Source: Pseudomonas koreensis (lineage in GTDB: Bacteria > Pseudomonadota > Gammaproteobacteria > Pseudomonadales > Pseudomonadaceae). Taken from it: a stretch of DNA of 64,000 nt. The first letter of the stretch is position 1. Each line of letters starts with the position of its first letter. This document shows, one piece after another, positions 18,009-25,359 of the stretch. The DNA is taken from positions 124,001-188,000 of the forward strand of contig NZ_JAAQYM010000008.1 in NCBI RefSeq assembly GCF_012986595.1, read 5' to 3'. Under the pieces are notes generated by a model, which saw only the letters and a program-made list of their open reading frames with translations, was not told the DNA's origin and made no database searches. The translations under genes and the position numbers were made by a program.

Positions 18009-19047
18009 TGTCTGGGGCGTCTTTGATGTTCACGGTGGCGGTGACGGACATGCCCGGGCGGATCTTGCCGTGCAGCGGGTTGTCGGCCTTGAACGTCAGT
18101 TTCACCGGGATCCGTTGCACGACTTTGGTGAAGTTGCCGGTGGCGTTGTCCGGCGGCAGCAGGCTGAACTGCGCACCGGAGGCGGCGAACAGGCTGTCGA
18201 CCCGCGCTTCGATCGGTGTGTCGCTGTAAGCGTCGAAGGTCAGCTCGGCTTTTTGTCCGGGGACCATGTGGCCGATCTGGGTTTCCTTGAAGTTGGCCTG
18301 CACCCAGATGTCTTCGTCCGGGACGATCGACAGCAGATACGCGCCAGCCTGCACCACCTGACCATTGCGCGCGGCGCGCTGGCCGACCAGACCGCTGATC
18401 GGCGCGCGGACTTCGCTGCGGCTCAGGTTGAGTTCGGCCTGGGCGAGGTCGGCGCGGGCGTTGGCGATCTGTGCATCGAGGCGTTTGATCTCGGCGGTGA
18501 GCGCGTTGACCTGCTGGCGCTGGCTCTGCGCATCGGCCTGGGCCTTGGCCACTTGCGAGCGGGCGATGTGCGCGTCGGCGGAGAGGGTGGTCACGCGTTC
18601 TTCGGAGACGTAACCGGGTTTGCGCAGGGTTTCGGCGCGCGACAAATCCATCTGCGAACGGCCAAGCGTCGCTTGGGTGGCCGCCACTTGCGCGTCACTG
18701 GCAGCGATCAGGCTCGATTGCTGGGTCAATTTGCTCTGCGCCTGCAGGCGCTCGGCCTCGCGGGTGGCGAGAGTGGCGTTGGCGCGATCGACGGCCAGGC
18801 GGAAATCATTGGGTTCCAGGCGAACCAGCAACTGGCCTTTTTCCACGTGCTGATTGTCCTGTACCAACACTTCGTCGATGCGTGCGCTCAGCTGGCTGGA
18901 GACGCGGGTGATTTCGCCCTGGACATAAGCGTTGTCGGTGCTCTCATAAAAGCGGCCCTTGAAAAACCAATGGGCGAAGAAACCCCCGGCAATCAACAGA
19001 ACCAGGAGCAGGAAAATAAACAGGCGACGCTTGAGTTGGGCAGGCAT
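17998..19047 (-). CDS. HlyD/EmrA-family membrane fusion protein
   Basis: A 349-residue periplasmic adaptor. One N-terminal membrane helix (FIFLLLVLLIAGGFFAHWFF) is followed by the biotinyl-lipoyl half-motif STDNAYVQGEITRVSSQ, a long coiled coil (residues about 85-190, Ala/Gln/Arg-rich) and the beta-barrel phrases RAPISGLVGQRAARNGQVV and DEDIWVQANFKETQIG. It links the EmrB-like pump to the outer-membrane channel. I chose the ATG at 19047, just before the basic-hydrophobic anchor; an upstream ATG at 19104 would add 19 residues without clear signal character. First gene of a two-gene efflux operon. Confidence 0.88.
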   Translation of the reverse strand: MPAQLKRRLFIFLLLVLLIAGGFFAHWFFKGRFYESTDNAYVQGEITRVSSQLSARIDEVLVQDNQHVEKGQLLVRLEPNDFRLAVDRANATLATREAERLQAQSKLTQQSSLIAASDAQVAATQATLGRSQMDLSRAETLRKPGYVSEERVTTLSADAHIARSQVAKAQADAQSQRQQVNALTAEIKRLDAQIANARADLAQAELNLSRSEVRAPISGLVGQRAARNGQVVQAGAYLLSIVPDEDIWVQANFKETQIGHMVPGQKAELTFDAYSDTPIEARVDSLFAASGAQFSLLPPDNATGNFTKVVQRIPVKLTFKADNPLHGKIRPGMSVTATVNIKDAPDNGR

Positions 19048-19276
19048 GAGGCAAACTGTAGTCGAGGAATTGTAAGGAAAGTTATCTGCGGCTGAATCTG
19101 GCATACAGCCGATAAACGGTAAATGCCAATGGCTGATTTTCGGCCTTTCACCGCGGTCTATGGGCGTTACAGACGCAAACTTGGCTTAAATGCCCTGCCC
19201 GCTGGAGCGGGGCGGGTGTCGCCTGTTACCATTCGCCGCTTGATTGTTTTGCTTTTCATTCTTTTCGAGACATGCC

Positions 19277-20758
19277 ATGACCACCGTCCGCACTCGCATC
19301 GCGCCATCGCCTACCGGGGACCCCCACGTAGGTACCGCTTACATCGCATTGTTCAACTACTGCTTTGCCAAGCAGCATGGCGGTGAGTTCATCCTGCGCA
19401 TCGAAGACACCGACCAGTTGCGTTCGACCCGCGAGTCCGAACAGCAGATCTTCGATGCCCTGCGCTGGCTGGGTATCGACTGGAGCGAAGGCCCGGACGT
19501 TGGCGGCCCGCACGGTCCGTACCGGCAGAGTGAGCGTGGCGATATCTATCAGAAGTATTGCCAGCAACTGGTCGACATGGGCCACGCGTTCCCGTGCTTC
19601 TGCACCGCAGAAGAACTCGACCAGATGCGCGCCGAGCAAATGGCACGCGGCGAAACCCCGCGTTACGACGGCCGCGCGCTGTTGCTGTCCAAGGAAGAAG
19701 TCGCTGCCCGTCTGGCCGCTGGCGAGCCGCACGTGATCCGCATGAAAGTGCCGACCGAAGGCGTCTGCGTGGTGCCGGACATGCTGCGTGGCGATGTCGA
19801 GATCCCGTGGGATCGCATGGACATGCAAGTGCTAATGAAGACCGACGGCCTGCCGACCTACTTCCTCGCTAACGTGGTCGACGACCACCTGATGGGTATC
19901 ACCCACGTACTGCGTGGCGAAGAATGGCTGCCATCGGCGCCGAAACTGATTCTGCTGTACGAGTACTTCGGCTGGGAACAACCGGAGTTGTGCTACATGC
20001 CGCTGCTGCGTAACCCGGACAAGAGCAAGCTGTCCAAGCGCAAGAACCCGACCTCGGTGACCTTCTACGAGCGCATGGGTTTCATGCCGGAAGCGATGCT
20101 CAACTATCTGGGCCGCATGGGTTGGTCGATGCCGGACGAGCGCGAGAAGTTCTCGCTGCAGGAAATGGTCGACAACTTCGACCTCAAGCGCGTGTCCCTC
20201 GGCGGGCCGATCTTCGACATCGAGAAGCTGTCGTGGCTCAACGGCCAGTGGCTGCGCGATCTGCCGGTGGAAGAATTTGCCGCGCGCGTGCAGAAGTGGG
20301 CATTCAACTCCGAATACATGATGAAGATCGCGCCGCTGGTGCAGGGTCGCGTTGAAACCTTCAGCCAGGTTGCGCCGCTGGGCGGCTTCTTCTTCGCGGG
20401 CGGCGTCAGCCCGGATGCCAAGCTGTTCGAATCGAAAAAGCTTTCGGGCGATCAGGTTCGCCAGTTGATGCAGTTGATCCTGTGGAAACTCGAAAGCCTG
20501 CGTCAGTGGGAGAAGGACAACATCACTGCGACGATTCAGGCGGTGGTCGAATCCCTCGAGCTGAAACTGCGTGATGCGATGCCGCTGATGTTTGCCGCGA
20601 TCACCGGGCAGGCAAGTTCGGTGTCGGTGCTCGATGCAATGGAAATCCTCGGCCCGGACCTGACCCGTTTCCGTCTGCGCCAGGCGATTGACCTGCTGGG
20701 CGGCGTGTCGAAGAAAGAAAACAAAGAGTGGGAAAAGCTGCTGGGCACTATCGCCTAA
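19277..20758 (+). CDS. gltX: Glutamyl-tRNA synthetase
   Basis: A 493-residue class I synthetase. The HIGH-type motif is in PSPTGDPHVGTAYIAL near the N-terminus and the KMSKS-type loop is KLSKRKN at about residue 252. FCTAEEL and LPTYFLANVVDDHLM are further family landmarks. It charges tRNA-Glu, and two tRNA-Glu genes lie only 400 and 700 bases downstream, a common Pseudomonas arrangement. The start at 19277 gives MTTVRTRIAPSPTG; the earlier open frame from 19244 is unconserved. A REP doublet follows instead of an obvious terminator. Confidence 0.97.
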   Translation: MTTVRTRIAPSPTGDPHVGTAYIALFNYCFAKQHGGEFILRIEDTDQLRSTRESEQQIFDALRWLGIDWSEGPDVGGPHGPYRQSERGDIYQKYCQQLVDMGHAFPCFCTAEELDQMRAEQMARGETPRYDGRALLLSKEEVAARLAAGEPHVIRMKVPTEGVCVVPDMLRGDVEIPWDRMDMQVLMKTDGLPTYFLANVVDDHLMGITHVLRGEEWLPSAPKLILLYEYFGWEQPELCYMPLLRNPDKSKLSKRKNPTSVTFYERMGFMPEAMLNYLGRMGWSMPDEREKFSLQEMVDNFDLKRVSLGGPIFDIEKLSWLNGQWLRDLPVEEFAARVQKWAFNSEYMMKIAPLVQGRVETFSQVAPLGGFFFAGGVSPDAKLFESKKLSGDQVRQLMQLILWKLESLRQWEKDNITATIQAVVESLELKLRDAMPLMFAAITGQASSVSVLDAMEILGPDLTRFRLRQAIDLLGGVSKKENKEWEKLLGTIA

Positions 20759-20771
20759 ACGCTTGGCCGCT

Positions 20772-20860
20772 CTGTAGGAGCTGCCGAAGGCTGCGATCTT
20801 TTGATCTTGATCTTTAAAACAGCAACGTCAAAAGATCGCAGCCTGCGGCAGCTCCTACAG
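20772..20860. repeat. REP doublet (GTAGGAGCTGCCGAAGGCTG type)
   Basis: Arms 20772-20805 (CTGTAGGAGCTGCCGAAGG...) and 20827-20860 (...CTGCGGCAGCTCCTACAG) are inverted and nearly identical, with a 21-base spacer. The right arm has CCTGCGG in place of CCTTCGG. Confidence 0.9.
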
Positions 20861-20954
20861 GTCTTTGTGCTATCCCGAGTGCCGGATTTTCGGGGGGAGG
20901 GCGGTAAGTGATTGTTATGCCGACAAAAAACTTTGAAATTTTTCAAAAATAAGT

Positions 20955-20983
20955 TTGACAGGCTTTCGATACGCCCTTAAGAT
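20955..20983 (+). promoter_or_regulatory. Sigma-70 promoter of the tRNA-Ala/Glu cluster
   Basis: TTGACA (20955-20960) and TAAGAT (20978-20983) are separated by exactly 17 bases, 33 bases before the first tRNA-Ala. Confidence 0.85.
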
Positions 20984-21016
20984 TCGCCCCGTCCTCAGCG
21001 ATGACATCAACGATGA

Positions 21017-21092
<76 letters not shown>

Positions 21093-21171
21093 ATTTACAC
21101 TTCGAAGCCTGGCCACACCGGCTCCGAAGCGATCAACACTCAGCGTTGATCAGTTGTATAGAAGGGTTTGC

Positions 21172-21247
21172 GTCCCCTTCGTCTAGTGGCCTAGGACACC
21201 GCCCTTTCACGGCGGTAACAGGGGTTCGAGTCCCCTAGGGGACGCCA
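21172..21247 (+). tRNA. tRNA-Glu (TTC), copy 1
   Basis: 76 bases from GTCCCCTTCG to GGGGACGCCA with encoded CCA. The anticodon loop CTTTCAC gives TTC. Identical to copy 2. Confidence 0.96.
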
Positions 21248-21300
21248 GTTTTACAGAAGCGATGTTGCAAGATGTCGCTCCGCCGCGAGGCGAAAAATCC

Positions 21301-21376
21301 GGGGCTATAGCTCAGCTGGGAGAGCGCCTGCATGGCATGCAGGAGGTCAGCGGTTCGATCCCGCTTAGCTCCACCA
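21301..21376 (+). tRNA. tRNA-Ala (GGC), copy 2
   Basis: 76 bases including CCA, anticodon loop ATGGCAT (GGC). The anticodon stem is CCTGC/GCAGG and the T stem AGCGG/CCGCT, compensated relative to copy 1. Confidence 0.96.
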
Positions 21377-21457
21377 ATTTTACAGTTCAAGGTCTGGCCA
21401 CACCGGCCTTGAATCAGATCAGATCTCAGCGCTGATCAGCTGTATAGAAGGGTTTGT

Positions 21458-21533
21458 GTCCCCTTCGTCTAGTGGCCTAGGACACCGCCCTTTCACGGCG
21501 GTAACAGGGGTTCGAGTCCCCTAGGGGACGCCA
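21458..21533 (+). tRNA. tRNA-Glu (TTC), copy 2
   Basis: 76 bases, same sequence as copy 1, anticodon TTC, encoded CCA. Last gene of the four-tRNA cluster. Confidence 0.96.
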
Positions 21534-21558
21534 CGATTACCCGCTCTGCGGGATTTAT

Positions 21559-21590
21559 AAGGGTCATTCAATTATTGAATGGCCCTTTTG
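21559..21590 (+). terminator. Terminator of the tRNA cluster
   Basis: AAGGGTCATTCAAT pairs with ATTGAATGGCCCTT (one G-T pair) and is followed by TTGTTTG. It closes the Ala-Glu-Ala-Glu transcript. Confidence 0.85.
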
Positions 21591-21665
21591 TTTGTCTGGC
21601 GTTTGGCCAACTCTCCTTTTTCCTTACACTGTGCTTCAGACCAGCGGTCATATCCTCGACTTGCA

Positions 21666-21690
21666 GAATATTATTATGCGAATAATATTC
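21666..21690 (+). promoter_or_regulatory. Perfect 10-5-10 inverted repeat, probable TetR operator
   Basis: GAATATTATT, five bases (ATGCG), then AATAATATTC: a perfect palindrome with AT-rich arms 25 bases before the TetR start codon. A third partial copy, AATATTCGGA, overlaps the ribosome site at 21698-21707. Such sites are typical of autorepressing TetR proteins. Confidence 0.8.
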
Positions 21691-21714
21691 TAGTCGTAAT
21701 ATTCGGAGGCAACG

Positions 21715-22254
21715 ATGAACGATAAAAAAGCTCAAACCCGCGAACGCATCCTCAAGGCTGCCAGCGCCGCGCTGATCCAGCGTGGCCCGGCAGACCCGAG
21801 CGTGGGCGAAGTGATGGGCGCCGCCGGCCTGACTGTCGGTGGCTTTTATGCGCACTTCGAAAGCAAGGACGCGATGATGCTTGAGGCGTTCAAGCAACTG
21901 CTTGGCCGTCGACGCGACCTGATTGCCGACATGGACTCCGAGCTGACCGGCGAAGAGCGTCGCGCCCTGGTCGCTGCGTTCTACCTGTCGCGCAAGCACC
22001 GGGATTCCAGTGAGTCGGCGTGTCCTATTCCGGCCTCGCTCGGTGAGCTGGGGCGTTTGCCGGAGTCGTTTCGTACCGCGCTGAACGAACACCTGGAGCT
22101 GATGATTGCGCAGTTGGCGTCCAGCCCCGAGGACACCGATAAAGCGTTGGCCGATGTGGCCTTGATGGTGGGTGGTCTGGCGCTGGCAAGAGCGCTCGGC
22201 CCGGGCGATTTATCCGATCGATTGCTGCGCGCTGCCAAGTCGGCGGTGCGTTGA
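21715..22254 (+). CDS. TetR-family transcriptional regulator
   Basis: A 179-residue regulator. The N-terminal helix-turn-helix reads TRERILKAASAALIQRG ... VGEVMGAAGLTVGGFYAHFESKDAM, the standard TetR signature; the C-terminal ligand domain carries an odd short SACPIPASLGELG segment, seen in the AcrR-like group that follows a conserved CP motif. It is preceded by a strong GGAGG site and by a perfect inverted repeat that is probably its own operator. The hydrolase and thioesterase genes follow on the same strand (30- and 48-base gaps), so it likely represses all three. The inducer is unknown. Confidence 0.9.
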   Translation: MNDKKAQTRERILKAASAALIQRGPADPSVGEVMGAAGLTVGGFYAHFESKDAMMLEAFKQLLGRRRDLIADMDSELTGEERRALVAAFYLSRKHRDSSESACPIPASLGELGRLPESFRTALNEHLELMIAQLASSPEDTDKALADVALMVGGLALARALGPGDLSDRLLRAAKSAVR

Positions 22255-22284
22255 CCTGAAGGCAGCACGCCTGAGGAGAGAGCG

Positions 22285-23118
22285 ATGAACACGTTGAAGT
22301 GGGTTCGTGGCGTTAATGGCACCTTGGGCTGGATTGCACCGAAACAGGTAGCGAGCAAAATGCGTCAGGCGTTCATGACGCCGCGCACGCGGCCGCTGCG
22401 GGATTGGGAGTTGCCGCTGCTGGCGAGCTCCGAACGGATCACCTTGCGCTTCGGCCTGTCGGCATTGCGCTGGGGGCAGGGGGCCGCAGTGCTGCTGATG
22501 CACGGGTGGGAAGGGCGGCCCACTCAGTTTGCTTCGCTGATCACGGCGCTGGTCGAGGCCGGTTACACGGTCGTTGCGCTGGATGGTCCGGCCCACGGTC
22601 GTTCACCGGGACGGGAAGCCAATGTGGTGCTGTTCGCCCGCGCCATGCTCGAAGCCGCTGCCGAGCTGCCACCCCTTCAAGCCGTCATCGGCCATTCCAT
22701 GGGCGGCGCCAGTGCCATGCTCGCGGTGCAACTGGGTCTGCGTACTGAAACCCTGGTCAGCATCGCGGCTCCCGCACGGATTCTCGGCGTGCTACGCGGT
22801 TTCGCCCGCTACGTCGGCATGCCGCCAAGGGCGCGTTCCGCTTTCATTCGGCAGGTCGAGCAGGACGTCGGCATGCGTGCCGCAACACTCGATGTCGCGC
22901 ACTATCAGCTGGATATGCCCGGCCTGATCGTGCATGCCGAGGACGACACCTTCGTCTCGGTCAAGGAATCACAACTGATTCACGAATCCTGGTTCGACAG
23001 CCGTCTGCTGCGCCTGGAAAGCGGCGGCCACCAGCGCGTGCTGGCCGACCCTCGAGTGGTTGATGGCGTGTTATCACTGCTGGCGGGGCGCAGCCTTCAG
23101 GCGCGGCAATCGGCCTGA
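22285..23118 (+). CDS. Alpha/beta hydrolase
   Basis: This 277-residue hydrolase has the oxyanion motif LLMHGWEGRP, the nucleophile elbow GHSMGGAS (Ser near residue 139), an acid in VHAEDDTFVS and a terminal histidine in ESGGHQRVLADP. The strand TVVALDGPAHGRSPG is typical of serine esterases and acyl hydrolases. No signal peptide, so cytoplasmic. AGGAGAGAGCG precedes the ATG. It probably belongs to the TetR-led operon; an esterase or lipid-related substrate is likely but not defined. Confidence 0.85.
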   Translation: MNTLKWVRGVNGTLGWIAPKQVASKMRQAFMTPRTRPLRDWELPLLASSERITLRFGLSALRWGQGAAVLLMHGWEGRPTQFASLITALVEAGYTVVALDGPAHGRSPGREANVVLFARAMLEAAAELPPLQAVIGHSMGGASAMLAVQLGLRTETLVSIAAPARILGVLRGFARYVGMPPRARSAFIRQVEQDVGMRAATLDVAHYQLDMPGLIVHAEDDTFVSVKESQLIHESWFDSRLLRLESGGHQRVLADPRVVDGVLSLLAGRSLQARQSA

Positions 23119-23166
23119 GCATCCGTTACACTGCCCCGGTTGAAATCATCTGACCGGGAGTGGGGC

Positions 23167-23604
23167 ATGGGCTGGGATCGGGCAACGCCGTTCACCATTG
23201 ATCTGCAAGTGGGTGCCGAGGACATCGACGGGCTGGGTCACGCGAACAACGCGGTGTACGTGACCTGGCTCGAACGCTGCGCCTGGCGCCACTCACAGCG
23301 GCTGGGGCTGGATCTGGTCGAGTACCGGCGCCTGGATCGGGCGATGGCCGTGGTGCGCCACGAAATCGATTATCTGGCAGCCGCTTACGAAGGCGATGAG
23401 TTGCAACTGGCGACCTGGATCGTCGATTGGGATCAGCGCCTGAAAATGACCCGGCACTTCCAACTGATCCGCCCCAGCGACAACGCCACGCTGCTGCGCG
23501 CCCAGACCACCTTCGTCTGCATCGAGCTGTCCACGGGCAAGCCCAAGCGCATGCCGGCCGAATTCATCGAGGGTTACGGTCCGGCGATCCAGCTCCCCGC
23601 TTGA
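23167..23604 (+). CDS. Hotdog-fold acyl-CoA thioesterase (4HBT/YbgC-like)
   Basis: A 145-residue hotdog-fold protein. The hallmark VGAEDIDGLGHANNAVYVTWLERCAW matches the 4-hydroxybenzoyl-CoA thioesterase/YbgC group, in which the D-x-x-G-H-x-N-N segment carries the active acid. ARTT-like AQTTFVCIELSTGKPKRMPAEF closes the fold. It would hydrolyse a short- or medium-chain acyl-CoA. The ATG at 23167 has GGGAGTGG upstream; a TTG at 23140 is a weaker option. Third gene after the TetR regulator, suggesting a small fatty-acid-related operon with the hydrolase. Confidence 0.85.
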   Translation: MGWDRATPFTIDLQVGAEDIDGLGHANNAVYVTWLERCAWRHSQRLGLDLVEYRRLDRAMAVVRHEIDYLAAAYEGDELQLATWIVDWDQRLKMTRHFQLIRPSDNATLLRAQTTFVCIELSTGKPKRMPAEFIEGYGPAIQLPA

Positions 23605-23613
23605 CGCAACCCT

Positions 23614-23712
23614 TTGTAGGAGCTGCCGAAGGCTCGGGCCGCGTTCGGACGATCTTTTGACTTTGATTTTTTGATCACAATCAAAAGATCGCAGCCTGCG
23701 GCAGCTCCTACA
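23614..23712. repeat. REP doublet with an altered left arm
   Basis: The left arm starts TGTAGGAGCTGCCGAAGGCT and then has a foreign insert of about 15 bases (CGGGCCGCGTTCGGA) before CGATCTTTTGA. The right arm (23680-23712) is the ordinary inverted ...AAAAGATCGCAGCCTGCGG... copy. Confidence 0.8.
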
Positions 23713-23785
23713 GGTGGTCGTGGGTTTAACCTGCGTAATCCAGTAAACTGCCGCACGTTTTTTCTTCTTGAGTAGTGTTTTCCCC

Positions 23786-24745
23786 ATGCAAATTGCCCTG
23801 GCGCCCATGGAGGGGTTGGTCGACGACATCCTGCGCGACGTGCTGACCCGCGTTGGCGGCATCGACTGGTGCGTGACCGAGTTCATTCGGGTCAACGACC
23901 AGTTGCTCACTCCGGCCTACTTCCACAAGTTCGGTCCGGAGCTGCTTAACGGTGCCCGCACCCGTTCCGGCGTGCCGCTGCGCGTGCAATTGTTGGGTTC
24001 CGATCCGGTGTGCCTGGCGGAAAACGCGGCGCTGGCCTGCGAACTTGGCTCTGAAGTGATCGACCTGAACTTCGGCTGCCCGGCCAAGACCGTCAACAAA
24101 TCTCGTGGCGGCGCGGTCCTGCTCAAAGAGCCGGAACTGCTCAACCAGATCGTCGAGCACGTGCGTCGCGCCGTGCCAGCGCATATCCCGGTCACCGCGA
24201 AAATGCGTCTGGGTTTCGACAGCCCGGACGGTTCGCTGGTCTGCGCGACCGCGTTGGCCGAGGGCGGCGCCGAGCACATCGTGGTGCACGCCCGAACCAA
24301 AATGGACGGCTACAAACCGCCGGCGCATTGGGAATGGATTCCGCGGGTGCAGGACGTGGTCAAGGTGCCGGTGTTCGCCAACGGCGATATCTGGAGCGTC
24401 GAGGACTGGCGGCGTTGCCGCGAGATCAGCGGCGTGGAAGACATCATGCTCGGTCGCGGTCTGGTCTCGCGTCCGGATCTGGCAAAGCAAATTGCCGCTG
24501 CCCGCGCTGGCGAAGAAGTGGTCGAGATGACCTGGGCCGAGCTGATGCCGCTGATCCAGGACTTCTGGCTGCAAGCCAAGGCGCAGATGACCGCACGCCA
24601 ATCGCCGGGTCGCTTGAAGCAATGGCTGGCGATGCTGACGCGCAATTATCCCGAGGCGACCGAGCTGTTTACCGTGCTGCGCCGCGAGACCGAACCGGAT
24701 CAAGTCTCACGTTTACTGGGCTTGCCGGTCGCCGAAGCGGCCTGA
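23786..24745 (+). CDS. dusC: tRNA-dihydrouridine(16) synthase
   Basis: A 319-residue FMN enzyme of the Dus family. IALAPMEGLVDD opens the TIM barrel, the catalytic Cys lies in NFGCPAKTVNKSRGGA, and VTAKMRLGF, VVHARTK and PVFANGDI are the usual FMN and phosphate contacts. It reduces uridine in tRNA; the WCVTEFIRV and PLRVQLLGSDP details point to the DusC group, which modifies U16. The ATG at 23786 gives the expected N-terminus. Single gene, bounded by a REP doublet and the ibpA promoter. Confidence 0.9.
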   Translation: MQIALAPMEGLVDDILRDVLTRVGGIDWCVTEFIRVNDQLLTPAYFHKFGPELLNGARTRSGVPLRVQLLGSDPVCLAENAALACELGSEVIDLNFGCPAKTVNKSRGGAVLLKEPELLNQIVEHVRRAVPAHIPVTAKMRLGFDSPDGSLVCATALAEGGAEHIVVHARTKMDGYKPPAHWEWIPRVQDVVKVPVFANGDIWSVEDWRRCREISGVEDIMLGRGLVSRPDLAKQIAAARAGEEVVEMTWAELMPLIQDFWLQAKAQMTARQSPGRLKQWLAMLTRNYPEATELFTVLRRETEPDQVSRLLGLPVAEAA

Positions 24746-24765
24746 AAAAAATCTGCAAATAGTCT

Positions 24766-24793
24766 CTTGAAATCATTTTGGCGGTCCCTATCT
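24766..24793 (+). promoter_or_regulatory. Sigma-32 heat-shock promoter of ibpA
   Basis: CTTGAAA at 24766-24772 and CCCTATCT at 24786-24793 are 13 bases apart, matching the RpoH consensus (CTTGAAA, 13-14, CCCCATnT) with one mismatch. It is directly upstream of the small heat-shock gene. Confidence 0.88.
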
Positions 24794-24801
24794 AAGGGTT
24801 A

Positions 24802-24856
24802 CGCGATGCCGAATTCGGGTCGCGGAGAAAAAAACTTGCTGATTTGTTTTCAGGAG
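24802..24856 (+). promoter_or_regulatory. ROSE-type RNA thermometer in the ibpA leader
   Basis: Two hairpins fit. The first is CGCGA..CCG-AATT-CGG.TCGCG at 24802-24824. The second pairs CTTGCTGA (24835-24842) with TCAGGAG (24850-24856), covering the ribosome site; the G of TTGCT is left unpaired opposite the SD, which is the conserved bulged G of ROSE elements. Short ROSE-like thermometers are known to control IbpA in Pseudomonas, so heat would open this stem. Confidence 0.82.
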
Positions 24857-24865
24857 ATTTGAACC

Positions 24866-25312
24866 ATGAGTACTGCATTTTCCCTGGCACCACTGTTCCG
24901 TTCCTCGGTGGGTTTCGACCGTTTCAACGACTTGTTCGAAACCGCCCTGCGCAACAATGAACCAGGCAGCACCTACCCACCCTACAACGTGGAAAAACAC
25001 GGCGACGACCAATACCGCATCGTCGTGGCGGCAGCCGGTTTCCAGGAAGAAGACCTGGAACTGCAAGTCGAGAAGGGTGTGCTGACCATCAGTGGCGGCA
25101 AACGTGATGCCAACGAAGGCGTGACCTTCCTGCATCAGGGCATTGCCCAGCGTGCTTTCAAGCTGTCCTTCCGCCTGGCCGATCACATCGAGATCAAGGC
25201 CGCCGATCTGAGCAACGGTCTGCTGAGCATCGACCTGTTGCGGGTGATCCCGGAAGAAGCGAAAGCCAAACGCATTCCGATCAACGGGGTGCAGAAGCCG
25301 GCGCTGCAATAA
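24866..25312 (+). CDS. ibpA: Small heat-shock protein IbpA (Hsp20)
   Basis: A 148-residue alpha-crystallin-type chaperone. The N-terminus MSTAFSLAPLFRSSVGFDRF is that of IbpA proteins. The crystallin domain spans about residues 35-130 (YNVEKHGDDQYRIVVAAAGF, GVLTISGGKR, the conserved AFKLSFRLADHIE), and the C-terminal KRIPING supplies the I-x-I anchor for oligomers. It holds unfolded proteins for DnaK/ClpB. Control appears double: a sigma-32 promoter and a ROSE-type thermometer over AGGAG. Monocistronic with a terminator 10 bases after the stop. Confidence 0.94.
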   Translation: MSTAFSLAPLFRSSVGFDRFNDLFETALRNNEPGSTYPPYNVEKHGDDQYRIVVAAAGFQEEDLELQVEKGVLTISGGKRDANEGVTFLHQGIAQRAFKLSFRLADHIEIKAADLSNGLLSIDLLRVIPEEAKAKRIPINGVQKPALQ

Positions 25313-25323
25313 GGCCGAGCAAC

Positions 25324-25351
25324 AAAAAAGGGCGCCACTGGCGCCCTTTTT
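25324..25351. terminator. Bidirectional terminator between ibpA and the GGDEF-EAL gene
   Basis: AAAAAAGGGCGCC-ACT-GGCGCCCTTTTT is symmetrical, with A and T flanks suited to both convergent genes. Confidence 0.92.
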
Positions 25352-25359
25352 CGTGCCCG

